Assembly (NCBI GenBank): GCA_947494805.1
Contig: CANLWK010000001.1
Coordinates: forward strand, 248,001-312,000
Direction: 5' to 3'
Origin: an uncultured Croceitalea sp.
Lineage (GTDB): Bacteria > Bacteroidota > Bacteroidia > Flavobacteriales > Flavobacteriaceae
Length of the DNA stretch: 64,000 nt
In this document: piece after piece, positions 41,228 to 49,186 of the stretch
How positions within the stretch are numbered: the first letter of the stretch is position 1
How the letters are laid out: each line of letters opens with the position of its first letter
The notes under the pieces: generated by a model
The model's database searches: none
Told to the model about the DNA's origin: nothing
What the model saw: the letters and a program-made list of their open reading frames with translations, nothing else
Made by a program: the position numbers and the translations under genes

Positions 41228-42361
41228 ATGTGGACAAAAGATCAAACCACAATTGACAGCATCAATAGGCCAAAATTTTCAAAAAGAACAAACTCTGATT
41301 TCTCAAAAACAGTTAGGAACAGGGTAAACCAATATTTCAAAACAAACAATATCAGCAAGCATGCGAACAAAAGCATGGTCGGTAAGACCATTCTGATGTT
41401 AACAGTGTTCTTTGTTCCCCTTGTTTTTATCAATATTGGCGCCATTGCGTCCCCATGGCTGCTTTTTGCCTCATATATAACCAGTGGAATTGGTATGGCC
41501 GGAATCGGCATGGGCATCATGCACGATGCCATTCATGGTTCGTACTCCAAAAATCAAAAAGTGAACAAATACCTTGGTTATACCATGAACCTCATAGGTG
41601 CGAACGCCACGGTTTGGAAAATCCAGCACAATGTACTGCACCATACCTATACAAATATAGAAGGAGCGGATGACGATATAAACGCCCCCTTTTTCCTTAG
41701 GTTTTCTCCAAATGCAAAAAAAAATGCGCTGCATAGATTCCAACATTGGTATGTATGGTTCTTTTATGGCCTATCCACCATTTCATGGGTGACGGCCAAG
41801 GACTTTGTTCGACTTGCACGCTACAGGAAGATGGGATATCTGAACAAAAAGAATGAATTCAGGGATGAAGTTATGAAGATAATTGGTTGGAAGCTGCTTT
41901 ACTATTCGTATGCCCTGATCATACCTTTGCTATTGGTACCCTTGGCACCGTGGATTATTATCTTGGCCTTCCTGAGCATGCACTTTGTCACTGGACTGCT
42001 CATCAGTAGTATATTTCAGGTGGCACACATTATGCCAGATATGGAGTTTCCCCTACCTGATAAAGACGGGGTGGTCGAAGGCGATTGGTTTGCGCACCAA
42101 TTGGCCACTACAACCAATTTTGCGCCCAGAAGCAGGTTTTTTTCCTGGTTGATCGGGGGGCTGAACTATCAAATAGAACATCATCTACTCCCCAACATCT
42201 GTCACGTACACTATAAAAAAATATCAAATATCGTGGCGGAAACAGCCAGGGAATATGGGATGCCCTATAATACAAAACGAACATTCGTTAGTGCCATTAG
42301 AGACCATGTCAGCGTTTTGCGCAAATTGGGAAAGTTGCAGACTATCGTGGTGCGGCAATAA
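41228..42361 (+). CDS. membrane fatty-acid desaturase
   Basis: A 377-residue integral-membrane desaturase. All three histidine boxes are present: HDAIH at residues 99-103, HNVLHH at 134-139, and QIEHH near 320. Several long hydrophobic segments lie between them. The family introduces cis double bonds into acyl chains using a di-iron centre and keeps membranes fluid in the cold. The regiospecificity cannot be told. ATG 41228 is chosen; an in-frame TTG at 41201 adds nine residues. The cold-shock protein gene follows 78 bases downstream on the same strand, so the two may act together in cold adaptation. Confidence 0.85.
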   Translation: MWTKDQTTIDSINRPKFSKRTNSDFSKTVRNRVNQYFKTNNISKHANKSMVGKTILMLTVFFVPLVFINIGAIASPWLLFASYITSGIGMAGIGMGIMHDAIHGSYSKNQKVNKYLGYTMNLIGANATVWKIQHNVLHHTYTNIEGADDDINAPFFLRFSPNAKKNALHRFQHWYVWFFYGLSTISWVTAKDFVRLARYRKMGYLNKKNEFRDEVMKIIGWKLLYYSYALIIPLLLVPLAPWIIILAFLSMHFVTGLLISSIFQVAHIMPDMEFPLPDKDGVVEGDWFAHQLATTTNFAPRSRFFSWLIGGLNYQIEHHLLPNICHVHYKKISNIVAETAREYGMPYNTKRTFVSAIRDHVSVLRKLGKLQTIVVRQ

Positions 42362-42439
42362 CTAAATTTTAAGACAAAAAATAAGATGAATATTATAAAA
42401 CGAGTATTGAACAAAATAGTAAATAATAAATATAAAGTA

Positions 42440-42631
42440 ATGAAAGAAGGAACAGTAAAATTTTTCAATAGTGCCAAGGGGTTTGGTTTTATCAAACCTA
42501 CAGATTCCGATGAGGATGTCTTCGTGCACCAAAGCGGTCTTATTGACAAGATTCGTGAAAATGACATAGTTAAATTTACAGTGGAAAGAGGAGAAAAGGG
42601 AATGAACGCAGTAAATGTGGAATTGGTTTAA
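42440..42631 (+). CDS. cold-shock-domain protein
   Basis: A 63-residue CSD protein that opens MKEGTVKFFNSAKGFGFIKP. RNP1 (KGFGFI) and RNP2-like (DVFVHQS) motifs are intact. It binds single-stranded nucleic acid and melts RNA secondary structure. ATG 42440 is chosen because it starts the domain; a longer form from ATG 42386 would add 18 basic residues. A strong terminator follows at 42657. It lies downstream of the desaturase gene. Confidence 0.9.
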   Translation: MKEGTVKFFNSAKGFGFIKPTDSDEDVFVHQSGLIDKIRENDIVKFTVERGEKGMNAVNVELV

Positions 42632-42656
42632 AAACAATTTATTTCCATATCAGTTA

Positions 42657-42685
42657 AAATGCCATCTTTAAAAGATGGCATTTTA
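42657..42685 (+). terminator. rho-independent terminator after the cold-shock gene
   Basis: AAAATGCCATCTTT is followed after one base by its exact reverse complement AAAGATGGCATTTT, giving a 14-bp stem that starts 25 bases after the stop codon and ends in a short T-run. Its symmetry allows action on both strands. Confidence 0.8.
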
Positions 42686-42838
42686 CATATTGTCGTTGTC
42701 TTCTTTGTCAATGCCCAAATCAAACTTCTCTTATTAAAGACAAGTATTCCAAAATAAACCAGACATCTTAAAGACAGAAAGGTACTTGAACTTAACCCCC
42801 ACCAATTTAACTTCCGATTAAGGGACATAAAAATTACT

Positions 42839-43177
42839 ATGCGAACATTATTCTTTATATTTCTGACCACATTGGCCATTTTCCCTCCCCAAGGGACAAG
42901 TCAAATAAAAAAAGTGGAAGGGATTTTTCTTGGGCGTGTTGAGGATGGGTATTCATTTTGCGGCAAAACAACAATGGGTATGGAAGAAATAGTTGTCTTC
43001 GATGAAATTCTTTCGGTTATACTTGAAAAGTATCCACTACATGAGGATAAACACATTGGGGGAAATTTCATCATCTCGTTTATGGAGAATGAGCGGGTTT
43101 GGGAAGATGGTAGCGAGAAAACATTAACGGTAATACGCTTACAAAAGCTTATGCCAGGGCAACACCTTCAAGAATGA
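42839..43177 (+). CDS. small exported protein of unknown function
   Basis: A 112-residue protein with a signal peptide (MRTLFFIFLTTLAIFPPQGTSQ) and a compact mixed domain (KKVEGIFLGRVEDGYSFCGKT, VIRLQKLMPGQ). A single Cys is present. No family is recognised. It starts 154 bases after the cold-shock terminator. A 56-codon frame begins at its stop (TGATG overlap). Confidence 0.55.
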   Translation: MRTLFFIFLTTLAIFPPQGTSQIKKVEGIFLGRVEDGYSFCGKTTMGMEEIVVFDEILSVILEKYPLHEDKHIGGNFIISFMENERVWEDGSEKTLTVIRLQKLMPGQHLQE

Positions 43178-43347
43178 TGTTTCAAAATTGTGTCATCAAC
43201 TTTTTCACCATGGATTTTAAAGTTGACAGATTTTTCAATTTCACCGAAGAATCAGAAGAACAATATCTTCCGGTTTTGAGCATCAGGTATTTTGGAACTC
43301 ATGCCGATATAACTTCCTGTCCAAGAGATAATGAATTCCAAGAATAG
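43177..43347 (+). CDS. possible 56-residue protein coupled to the preceding gene
   Basis: The frame starts at ATG 43177, which shares one base with the preceding TGA, and runs to TAG 43345-43347. The peptide opens MFQNCVINFFTMDFK and ends DITSCPRDNEFQE. It has no signal or known motif. The TGATG overlap is the only support, and codon use is unremarkable. It could be a chance frame. Confidence 0.35.
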   Translation: MFQNCVINFFTMDFKVDRFFNFTEESEEQYLPVLSIRYFGTHADITSCPRDNEFQE

Positions 43348-43373
43348 TTTTTCTTTTCGTTTTATCTCATCTT

Positions 43374-43625
43374 TCAAAAGAATAAAAAAAGCATTACCGT
43401 AATGGAAGCTGAAAGGAAAAAAGTGGTCGAACTAAAAGTACCGGCCAACCAGTTGTGTGCCAATTTGCCAAAAATATTCATGGGAGGGTCGCTGTAGTAA
43501 TTGTATTGATGTTTTTCAATCATATAATGCCTATAAAGTCCCCGAACGCTACCCATGATAAAATGGGTAAACAACAACACAATAATTATGGATCCTGTAT
43601 TTAAATCCAAAGACATTCTCATCAT
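43374..43625 (-). CDS. small membrane protein linked to the prohibitin-like gene
   Basis: An 83-residue protein with two hydrophobic segments (about 10-27 and 62-82) and a polar stretch between them. No family is recognised. Its ATG overlaps the stop of the prohibitin-like gene by one base (TAATG), indicating coupled translation. It may be a small partner of that protein. Confidence 0.55.
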   Translation of the reverse strand: MMRMSLDLNTGSIIIVLLFTHFIMGSVRGLYRHYMIEKHQYNYYSDPPMNIFGKLAHNWLAGTFSSTTFFLSASITVMLFLFF

Positions 43626-44470
43626 TAGTTTTTAATTGCACCACCTACTCCAATAAATGGAATTGCACCTGCACCGGTCACCTCAGGTAAAACTCCGTTC
43701 CATTTTTCTATAGCCTTAAGATTTGCTTCAATTTTTCTGAGTTCGATAAGGTCAGGTGAAATATTCATTTTTTGTAACCGTAGCGCTTCGGCTTCGGCTG
43801 TTGCCGCAGCAATGGTTTGTTGGGCTTCGACCTTTATCCTGTCCAAGTCTCTTTTTGCCTTGAGAGCATTTTGCTCCGCGGTCTGTTTTGCCTCAATGGC
43901 ATCGGTAAACGTTTGGGAAAAACTAAATGAGATAATCGAAAAAGCGTCAACCGCTATGTTCGATGCCAGCAATCTTGAAGTGAGTGCTTGTTGCATTTCG
44001 GTACTGACAGCCGGCCTCTTGGTAATCAATTCCTCGGCAGTGTATCTGGCTGACACAGCTTTCATTACCTCTTGAATTGCAGGGTCAATGATACGTTCCT
44101 TGAATTCAACCCCAATGGTTTGATATACCAAATTGGCTTTATCAGGTATGATATGATAATTGAGGGCAACAGATAGGTCTACATCCTGCAGGTCAGAAGA
44201 TGAAGAGGCAGCATCTGTCATTGCCTTCTGAATTTTTACGTCCATCAAGATTACCGTTTGTACTATCGGTATCTTAAAGTGTATTCCTTCATTCAAAACA
44301 TTGTCTTGTACGGCTCCAAAATTCTGGACAACCCCCCGCTCGCCTGCGCCAATTTGAACCCATGGTCTAAAAGCAACCAACAATACCACAAATGCGGCAA
44401 TAATGATTAGATTTCTCCTTTGCCCTTTTTTCAATATATTTTTCAACTCACCCATAGGGCTATTATCCAT
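43625..44470 (-). CDS. prohibitin-family SPFH protein
   Basis: A 281-residue protein with one N-terminal transmembrane segment (about 20-36) and a Band 7/SPFH domain opening AGERGVVQNFGAVQDNVLNEGIHFKIPIVQTVILMDVKIQK. A coiled-coil region (about 185-225, rich in Ala, Lys and Gln) follows, then the typical Ala-Glu-rich end. SPFH proteins scaffold membrane microdomains and control proteases such as FtsH. This is a short member close to eukaryotic prohibitin length. It couples to the small membrane protein downstream. Confidence 0.85.
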   Translation of the reverse strand: MDNSPMGELKNILKKGQRRNLIIIAAFVVLLVAFRPWVQIGAGERGVVQNFGAVQDNVLNEGIHFKIPIVQTVILMDVKIQKAMTDAASSSSDLQDVDLSVALNYHIIPDKANLVYQTIGVEFKERIIDPAIQEVMKAVSARYTAEELITKRPAVSTEMQQALTSRLLASNIAVDAFSIISFSFSQTFTDAIEAKQTAEQNALKAKRDLDRIKVEAQQTIAAATAEAEALRLQKMNISPDLIELRKIEANLKAIEKWNGVLPEVTGAGAIPFIGVGGAIKN

Positions 44471-45190
44471 AGTAATTAGGTTTAATTATAAAGATAGGAT
44501 TTCCCATGCCCGAGCATGTTATACCAATTCACGGAAATCTTACATAAATCACACATGGTCTGGAGCGATAAAGGGTCATTAAATGGCTTTCCGTTAATTT
44601 TGAGGTTCATCGCTATGCAAAAAAGTGTTTTTAAAGAAAAATAGGGCATGGGAACTTTGGCCTTTTGCAAAAGGATGTTCCGAACAAGATGTGTTTTAAG
44701 CCGCTATGAATCGTTCTAAAGGTGTTTCCCTGCGATACGTTGTTCATACTTTAAATGGACAATGCCCACAGGAGGGAGATTTCAAAATTTCATACTATCA
44801 AATAGCCTGCACCTCGCATTTTATCTGTCTTAGCATCGTGTTAAACTCACCCCTTTACCATTAAGTTTCGACTACCTTTACCTCCAACTGTGAGTGTAGA
44901 TAAGGGAGCATATTGCACCCATCACAAGTAGTTAAATAGAGAAGGAATTACGAAGCAGACAAAGAGTATAACTAAAGACAACGATCCAATTATTGACTGG
45001 CCAATTACCCGTCATGAGAGCTGGAGAATTCACCGGAGGCATACTGCCTTAAAATTAATACGGTTTTCTTAATGAACAAAAATGTCAAAGAGGGTAGGAG
45101 CCCTCTTTTTTGGTTTTAACTTGGAGGTTGATCAAAGGATTTTGCAGATAGCAAACAAACCCTTGCTCTTCATTCAGTGAGTCGGCACAT
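44471..45190. other. non-coding stretch with a possible short RNA
   Basis: A 720-base gap between the prohibitin-like and M15 genes. TACCTTTA at 44873-44880 resembles the -7 element (TAnnTTTG) of this phylum, and a terminator-like hairpin lies at 45088-45112. Together they could bound a plus-strand transcript of about 225 bases without a long frame. A minus-strand frame at 44482-44670 is doubtful. Confidence 0.3.
45088..45112 (+). terminator. hairpin with T-tract, no gene directly upstream
   Basis: AAAGAGGG is followed by TAGGAG and CCCTCTTT, with further T residues. The plus-strand T-tract suggests a plus-strand transcript ending here. The nearest plus-strand gene (43177-43347) lies 1.7 kb upstream. 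Confidence 0.55.
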
Positions 45191-45865
45191 CTAAGTTATG
45201 GGTCCATAAATGGCATATTCCTTTTCTTTTTCAATAGCCCAAACTACATTGCCGTAATCAAAATGCCAATATTCCTTCAAATCACATACAAAATCTTCGT
45301 CTTCAAATAGATCGATCAACAAGGCCCTATTTTTTTTCGCTTTAGCACTAATATCTGGATGGTAGGGATAACATTTTTTTGAAAGGTCGATTTCCAAACC
45401 ATTGTTAGTTCCAAAATCCATCACACCATCCTCAAGTTTGTCATAAATCAAGGCATCTACTGCTCCACCTGTCGCATGCATCGACATGGTCGGGGGAGCG
45501 ATAAAATAGCTTATGGTTTCTTTGATTTCAATGTTCGATTTTTCGGGATGTTTTTTCTGGTGGTGTGCAAATTTGGAATCCCATAAAAGCTTTTGATGTT
45601 CGGAAGATCTCCAGGCAGAACGGACAATCAACATTTTATTTTGTCTATCCAATTGTTTGCTAATTCGGCCAATTTTTTCAATGATATCTTCTCTGATCAA
45701 ATATTGGTAATCTTCCAAAATACAAGGTTCAAAAATCAAATTAAAATCCGTGTCCATCAAACTCACCATTTGTGAATGGTTTTCCCGTATCCAGATTGAG
45801 GGGGCCAAAAGTTTATTCTGTAGGTCTTTTTTCTCGACCTCCTCACAGTATGCTTTCACATTCAT
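45191..45865 (-). CDS. M15-family D-alanyl-D-alanine dipeptidase (VanX/DdpX-like)
   Basis: A 224-residue peptidase. The zinc site motifs are SMHATGGAVDALIYD (SxHxxGxAxD) and KEYWHFDYG (ExWH), as in VanX/DdpX dipeptidases that cleave D-Ala-D-Ala. No signal peptide is seen, so it should act in the cytoplasm. I chose ATG 45865; an earlier ATG at 45889 lies inside the racemase gene. The 23-base overlap with the racemase gene supports an operon. No VanA/VanH ligase genes are present, so a catabolic or recycling role is more likely than glycopeptide resistance. Confidence 0.85.
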   Translation of the reverse strand: MNVKAYCEEVEKKDLQNKLLAPSIWIRENHSQMVSLMDTDFNLIFEPCILEDYQYLIREDIIEKIGRISKQLDRQNKMLIVRSAWRSSEHQKLLWDSKFAHHQKKHPEKSNIEIKETISYFIAPPTMSMHATGGAVDALIYDKLEDGVMDFGTNNGLEIDLSKKCYPYHPDISAKAKKNRALLIDLFEDEDFVCDLKEYWHFDYGNVVWAIEKEKEYAIYGPIT

Positions 45866-46928
45866 ATTGATTGATTGTGTTTTTTGCAATGTAAGGGGTG
45901 CTAAATATTCTTAACAGTGCGCTATAATTCAGGTCAAACGCCATAGTATCTCCGACCTTTAGATTTGTGTTGGTATTGTCTATCAACAAATGATCACTGC
46001 TGGCACCCAGCACGGTTATTTTTTGTTTTGGAGTAATTCCTGAAACTATAACGTCCTGCGTTCCAATAGCAAGAATCACCCTATCCATCAAGCCTTTATT
46101 TTCAAACTTAGGGATATCACCATTCGCATTTTGATATACTTGGCCATAGGGTTGTGATGGTTTTCGTTTTGCTTCGATGATCTCAGCCATCAAAGTAAAA
46201 ATATCGGTAAAAAGTCCCGGTATTGGTTTTCTACAAAGTGCCTCTCTTCCTAAGAAAATAGATTCCCCTAATCGTAGGCTGTTTATTCTGCCCACATCTT
46301 TTGAAGACGTAACCCAGTTGTAATTTGCGGAGTTACCGCCGGACACCATTGCTAGGGTGATTTTGAATTTTTCTTCCAGACGAATGGCTATTGAAGACAA
46401 CTCGTTCATTTTGTCCGCATCAGGACTTATTCCGCCAAAGCATGCAAGATTCGTTCTTATGCCCACCAAGTCCAGGCCCTCCATGCTGAGTACTTCTTTT
46501 ACAATGGAATTCATTTCCGATGGCATGATTCCTTCCCGCAAGTCTCCAAGTTCCACCATGAGAACAACTTTATGTGTGATATGGTTTCTCAAAGCGCACT
46601 CCGATAATCTTTTTAGAACTTCCAATTCAGAATTTAGGCTTATGTGGGTGTGAATAACGACTTCTTGTACCTGGCTGAGTGCTGGTGTTCGGAGTAACAG
46701 GTATTGTGCCTTTATGCCTGCTCTTCGCATTTTTATTATATTCGAAATTCGAGAGTCTGCAAGGATTTTAATACCATTCTTGACCAATACATCAGCGATT
46801 ATCGGATTGCCCCCGATTACCTTGGTCACCCCTATTATATCAATGCCTTGAGAGCCGTACAATTTTTTCAACTGTCGGATGTTGTGGGCAGTCTTTGCCA
46901 AATCAATATCGATTCTGGGAAGGTTCAA
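45843..46928 (-). CDS. PLP-dependent amino-acid racemase (alanine/ornithine racemase family)
   Basis: A 361-residue racemase. The PLP lysine lies in IDIIGVTKVIGGNP (Lys about residue 36), after PRIDIDLAKTAHNIRQL. The barrel shows VVLMVELGDLREGI, LVGIRTNLACFGGISPD and the phosphate-binding region MVSGGNSANY. This is the alanine/ornithine racemase (OrfX/Orr-like) subgroup. It interconverts D- and L-forms of an amino acid, and the side chain is not predicted. Its start overlaps the DUF1611 gene by 4 bases and its end overlaps the M15 gene, so all three products are likely made together. Confidence 0.85.
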   Translation of the reverse strand: MNLPRIDIDLAKTAHNIRQLKKLYGSQGIDIIGVTKVIGGNPIIADVLVKNGIKILADSRISNIIKMRRAGIKAQYLLLRTPALSQVQEVVIHTHISLNSELEVLKRLSECALRNHITHKVVLMVELGDLREGIMPSEMNSIVKEVLSMEGLDLVGIRTNLACFGGISPDADKMNELSSIAIRLEEKFKITLAMVSGGNSANYNWVTSSKDVGRINSLRLGESIFLGREALCRKPIPGLFTDIFTLMAEIIEAKRKPSQPYGQVYQNANGDIPKFENKGLMDRVILAIGTQDVIVSGITPKQKITVLGASSDHLLIDNTNTNLKVGDTMAFDLNYSALLRIFSTPYIAKNTINQYECESIL

Positions 46929-48004
46929 ACCAACACCGACTCTCTTTCCAACTCTGGAAATGTTTTGATCAATTCTTTAATCAGCTTATCGCATCCGTGT
47001 AGTAAGACATCCGAAACAGGCAAATCATATTCTGATTCGTACTGATTTATTATTTGATTCAACTCTTCTTGGGTCATGTTTTCAGGGTTAATGGTAATGG
47101 CGATAACTTTTGATTTGGAGAATACCTCTATCATTTCAATCTCATCTGCCAAATCCAACAAAGGAATTCTAGGGTAGTCACAATAACTTTTCCGCTTCGG
47201 GGAATGTTGTATTATGATTGCATCTGGCATTGCCCCACGAATAATGGCACTTGAAGAAGTAAATGCAGGGTGGCTCAATGCTCCCTGTCCTTCCACAACG
47301 ATGATATCAGGTCCTTCCTGATTATAGGCATTTAAGATGGCGTTTTCAACCTCACCCGTGGCAAACCCAGAGGTTAAGACATCTATGGCCACCCCGTATT
47401 TGGAGCCTTGGAGCAAGCCCGTCTGACCGGTGGTCACAAAGACAGCATTAATACCTACATTCCTCAAGGCTTCCACCAATACCAATGATGTGGTTCTTTT
47501 ACCCACCGCACAATCAGTACCCATTACCGTAATTATCGGAACCTTCACCTCTTGAATACGTCCCGAAAAATTATGGAGATTTTCACGTTTTGGAGGTTTT
47601 CTGACATCCAGTATGGTTATTCCATAATTACGGGCCATACGGGCAAATTGAGTATTCTCACTGAGAAACTCAGGAAGACCGTTAACTATATTCATTCCAC
47701 TCTTCATAGCACTAAAAATAACTTCCCTTTGCTCATCACTTAAGAAGGCAGTGAGTGGGGCGATACCGTAGATAAAATATTCAGGGATGGCATTTAATTC
47801 TTCTAAGGCCAATGCGATACTTTCGAAAATGGGTATTGCATTTTTAACACCGTCAAGATATTCTCCCGCATCCTGACCAGCCTTAGAACTATCAATGACA
47901 CCAACGATATCATAGGTCTCCGATTGCCGAATGAGTCCATTGGCCACTTTACCATCTATACGGCCAAATTCATTTTCACAATAGACCAAAGCTTTAGCTT
48001 TCAT
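46925..48004 (-). CDS. DUF1611 (DgcN-like) protein
   Basis: A 359-residue protein with the two DUF1611 parts. The N-terminal Rossmann-like half opens KALVYCENEFGRIDGKVANGLIR. The C-terminal P-loop half has MGTDCAVGKRTTSLVLVEAL near residue 165 and IIVVEGQGALSHPAF near 245. Members called DgcN acetylate D-glutamate as a first step of D-amino-acid use in marine bacteria, but other DUF1611 substrates are open. DgcN normally pairs with an enolase-type racemase (DgcA). Here a PLP racemase and an M15 dipeptidase take that place, which suggests a related D-amino-acid pathway. It is the first gene of a three-gene run. Confidence 0.8.
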   Translation of the reverse strand: MKAKALVYCENEFGRIDGKVANGLIRQSETYDIVGVIDSSKAGQDAGEYLDGVKNAIPIFESIALALEELNAIPEYFIYGIAPLTAFLSDEQREVIFSAMKSGMNIVNGLPEFLSENTQFARMARNYGITILDVRKPPKRENLHNFSGRIQEVKVPIITVMGTDCAVGKRTTSLVLVEALRNVGINAVFVTTGQTGLLQGSKYGVAIDVLTSGFATGEVENAILNAYNQEGPDIIVVEGQGALSHPAFTSSSAIIRGAMPDAIIIQHSPKRKSYCDYPRIPLLDLADEIEMIEVFSKSKVIAITINPENMTQEELNQIINQYESEYDLPVSDVLLHGCDKLIKELIKTFPELERESVLV

Positions 48005-48146
48005 AAGTTGTATTATTTAGTTGTCCGCGTCCATAGTGCTACCTTCATAAGGGTTTGATTGTCTATCAGAATAGACCAGTGCATTAGCGTTAGCTTGATT
48101 CTGAAGCGTTTTGCCATTATACCAATTATCTAATCATACACTATAT

Positions 48147-48476
48147 TTAGTCCTTAATGGTAGTACAAATCATTTTGAACTTATGATTTGCTTCGATAGA
48201 ACTAAACGTGTATGCAGGAACAATAATGGAATCTCCCATTTGCATAAAAGTGGAATTATTGTTGATTACCATTTCAGCCTTTCCCTCGATTATGTGAATG
48301 AAGCGAGAGTAAGGAGATTCTTCAAAAGATTGAACTTTGCCAAAATCAAATACAAACGCCTGTATGATACAATTATTCTTAACTATTATGTTTTTAACCA
48401 CTATTTCGTTGGAACTGTATTCCAATACATCTGCCAGATTAAACGTTTTTAATTCTTCAAATTCACCTGGTTCCAT
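48147..48476 (-). CDS. cupin-domain protein
   Basis: A 109-residue single-cupin protein. Beta-strands such as FIHIIEGKAEMVINNNSTFMQMGDSIIVPAYTFSSIEA form the cupin motif 1/2 region. The usual metal-binding HxH is not present (SRFIHIIEG has one His), so metal binding and enzymatic activity are uncertain. It may be a small-molecule-binding or anti-regulatory protein. ATG 48476 is chosen; the frame extends upstream only to a TTG two codons earlier. It lies 142 bases upstream of the DUF1611 operon on the same strand. Confidence 0.75.
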   Translation of the reverse strand: MEPGEFEELKTFNLADVLEYSSNEIVVKNIIVKNNCIIQAFVFDFGKVQSFEESPYSRFIHIIEGKAEMVINNNSTFMQMGDSIIVPAYTFSSIEANHKFKMICTTIKD

Positions 48477-48499
48477 GATCAAGTCTGTAACTTATTGTT

Positions 48500-48616
48500 T
48501 CATTCCGCTCTTTTTTTAGCATCCCGTTTTGCCCTTTTGGCGGCTTTTTTCTCTTTCGGCGTGCTTGATGGCGCTGTTTTTCCTGATTTCTGTTTTCCTT
48601 CTTTTTCTCTCGACAT
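48500..48616 (-). CDS. small lysine- and alanine-rich protein
   Basis: A 38-codon frame, ATG 48616-48614 to TGA at 48500, encodes MSREKEGKQKSGKTAPSSTP followed by KEKKAAKRAKRDAKKRAE. The strongly basic, helical composition is unlike chance translation and resembles short Lys/Ala-rich proteins found in this phylum, possibly binding nucleic acid. It ends 24 bases before the cupin start on the same strand. Confidence 0.5.
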   Translation of the reverse strand: MSREKEGKQKSGKTAPSSTPKEKKAAKRAKRDAKKRAE

Positions 48617-48790
48617 AATTTTATTTTTTATTGCTTTATGAAAGTGAAATGGCGACCCTTAACATTATTAAAATAAGCGCAAAACAGATAGCGCATTTTC
48701 TCATGGTGTTTATTTCATAATTGCTGCTTGCGATATAAAATTGCTTAACCAAAACAATGGTGCTACAATACCAGCTCATTTGGCTTTTCA

Positions 48791-48830
48791 CAAAAAAAGA
48801 GCAGTGTTTTTTAGTTCCTGCTCTTTTTTG
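48791..48830 (-). terminator. bidirectional-looking terminator
   Basis: CAAAAAAAGAGCAG pairs with CTGCTCTTTTTTG around a 13-base loop. Runs of A on the left and T on the right let it work on either strand. It follows the small gene at 48926-49117 in the minus direction. Confidence 0.65.
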
Positions 48831-48925
48831 GGCCTTTAAATAATCTAAAAGCACTAATCAATAAACAAAATTAAATTCTCTTTCTCCCAGTTTTGTTCAG
48901 GCCATGTACTTGAAATTTCCCGAAG

Positions 48926-49117
48926 TCATTTCTCGATTCTGATTAAATTGGGTTTTAGATTTTTCTCCAATTCCTTCCGCATTGCAGTTTCTTGGCTTTC
49001 ATTATCGAATACAGTTCTAAAGACATCTCTTAATTTTTTGAAAATACCGTAAACCAAATTGTCCCTTTCGAATATGTCCATAAATGTTTTGTATTTAGTC
49101 TTGTTCATTAACATCAT
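48926..49117 (-). CDS. small hypothetical protein
   Basis: A 63-residue charged, helical protein (MNKTKYKTFMDIFERDNLVYGIFKKLRDVF) without signal or membrane segment. No family is recognised. It lies 69 bases after the AraC-like regulator on the same strand and precedes a terminator, which supports co-transcription with the regulator. Confidence 0.45.
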   Translation of the reverse strand: MMLMNKTKYKTFMDIFERDNLVYGIFKKLRDVFRTVFDNESQETAMRKELEKNLKPNLIRIEK

Positions 49118-49186
49118 AACAGCAAGTAAAGATGCGACAGAACCAAGTGAATTTTGCTATATAAATATTTGTGAACCTTGCATATA

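Noticed and set aside
44482-44670. A 62-codon minus-strand frame left of the prohibitin-like gene
   Set aside because: It has no recognisable motif, lies in a long noncoding stretch and starts in a region with poor codon use. I keep it only as part of the gap description.
45191-45865. Glycopeptide (vancomycin-type) resistance
   Set aside because: Only a VanX-like gene is present. No VanA-type ligase, VanH-type dehydrogenase or VanRS pair accompanies it.
48636-48854. A 72-codon minus-strand frame
   Set aside because: It runs through the terminator hairpin at 48791-48830, so it is unlikely to be translated as one protein.
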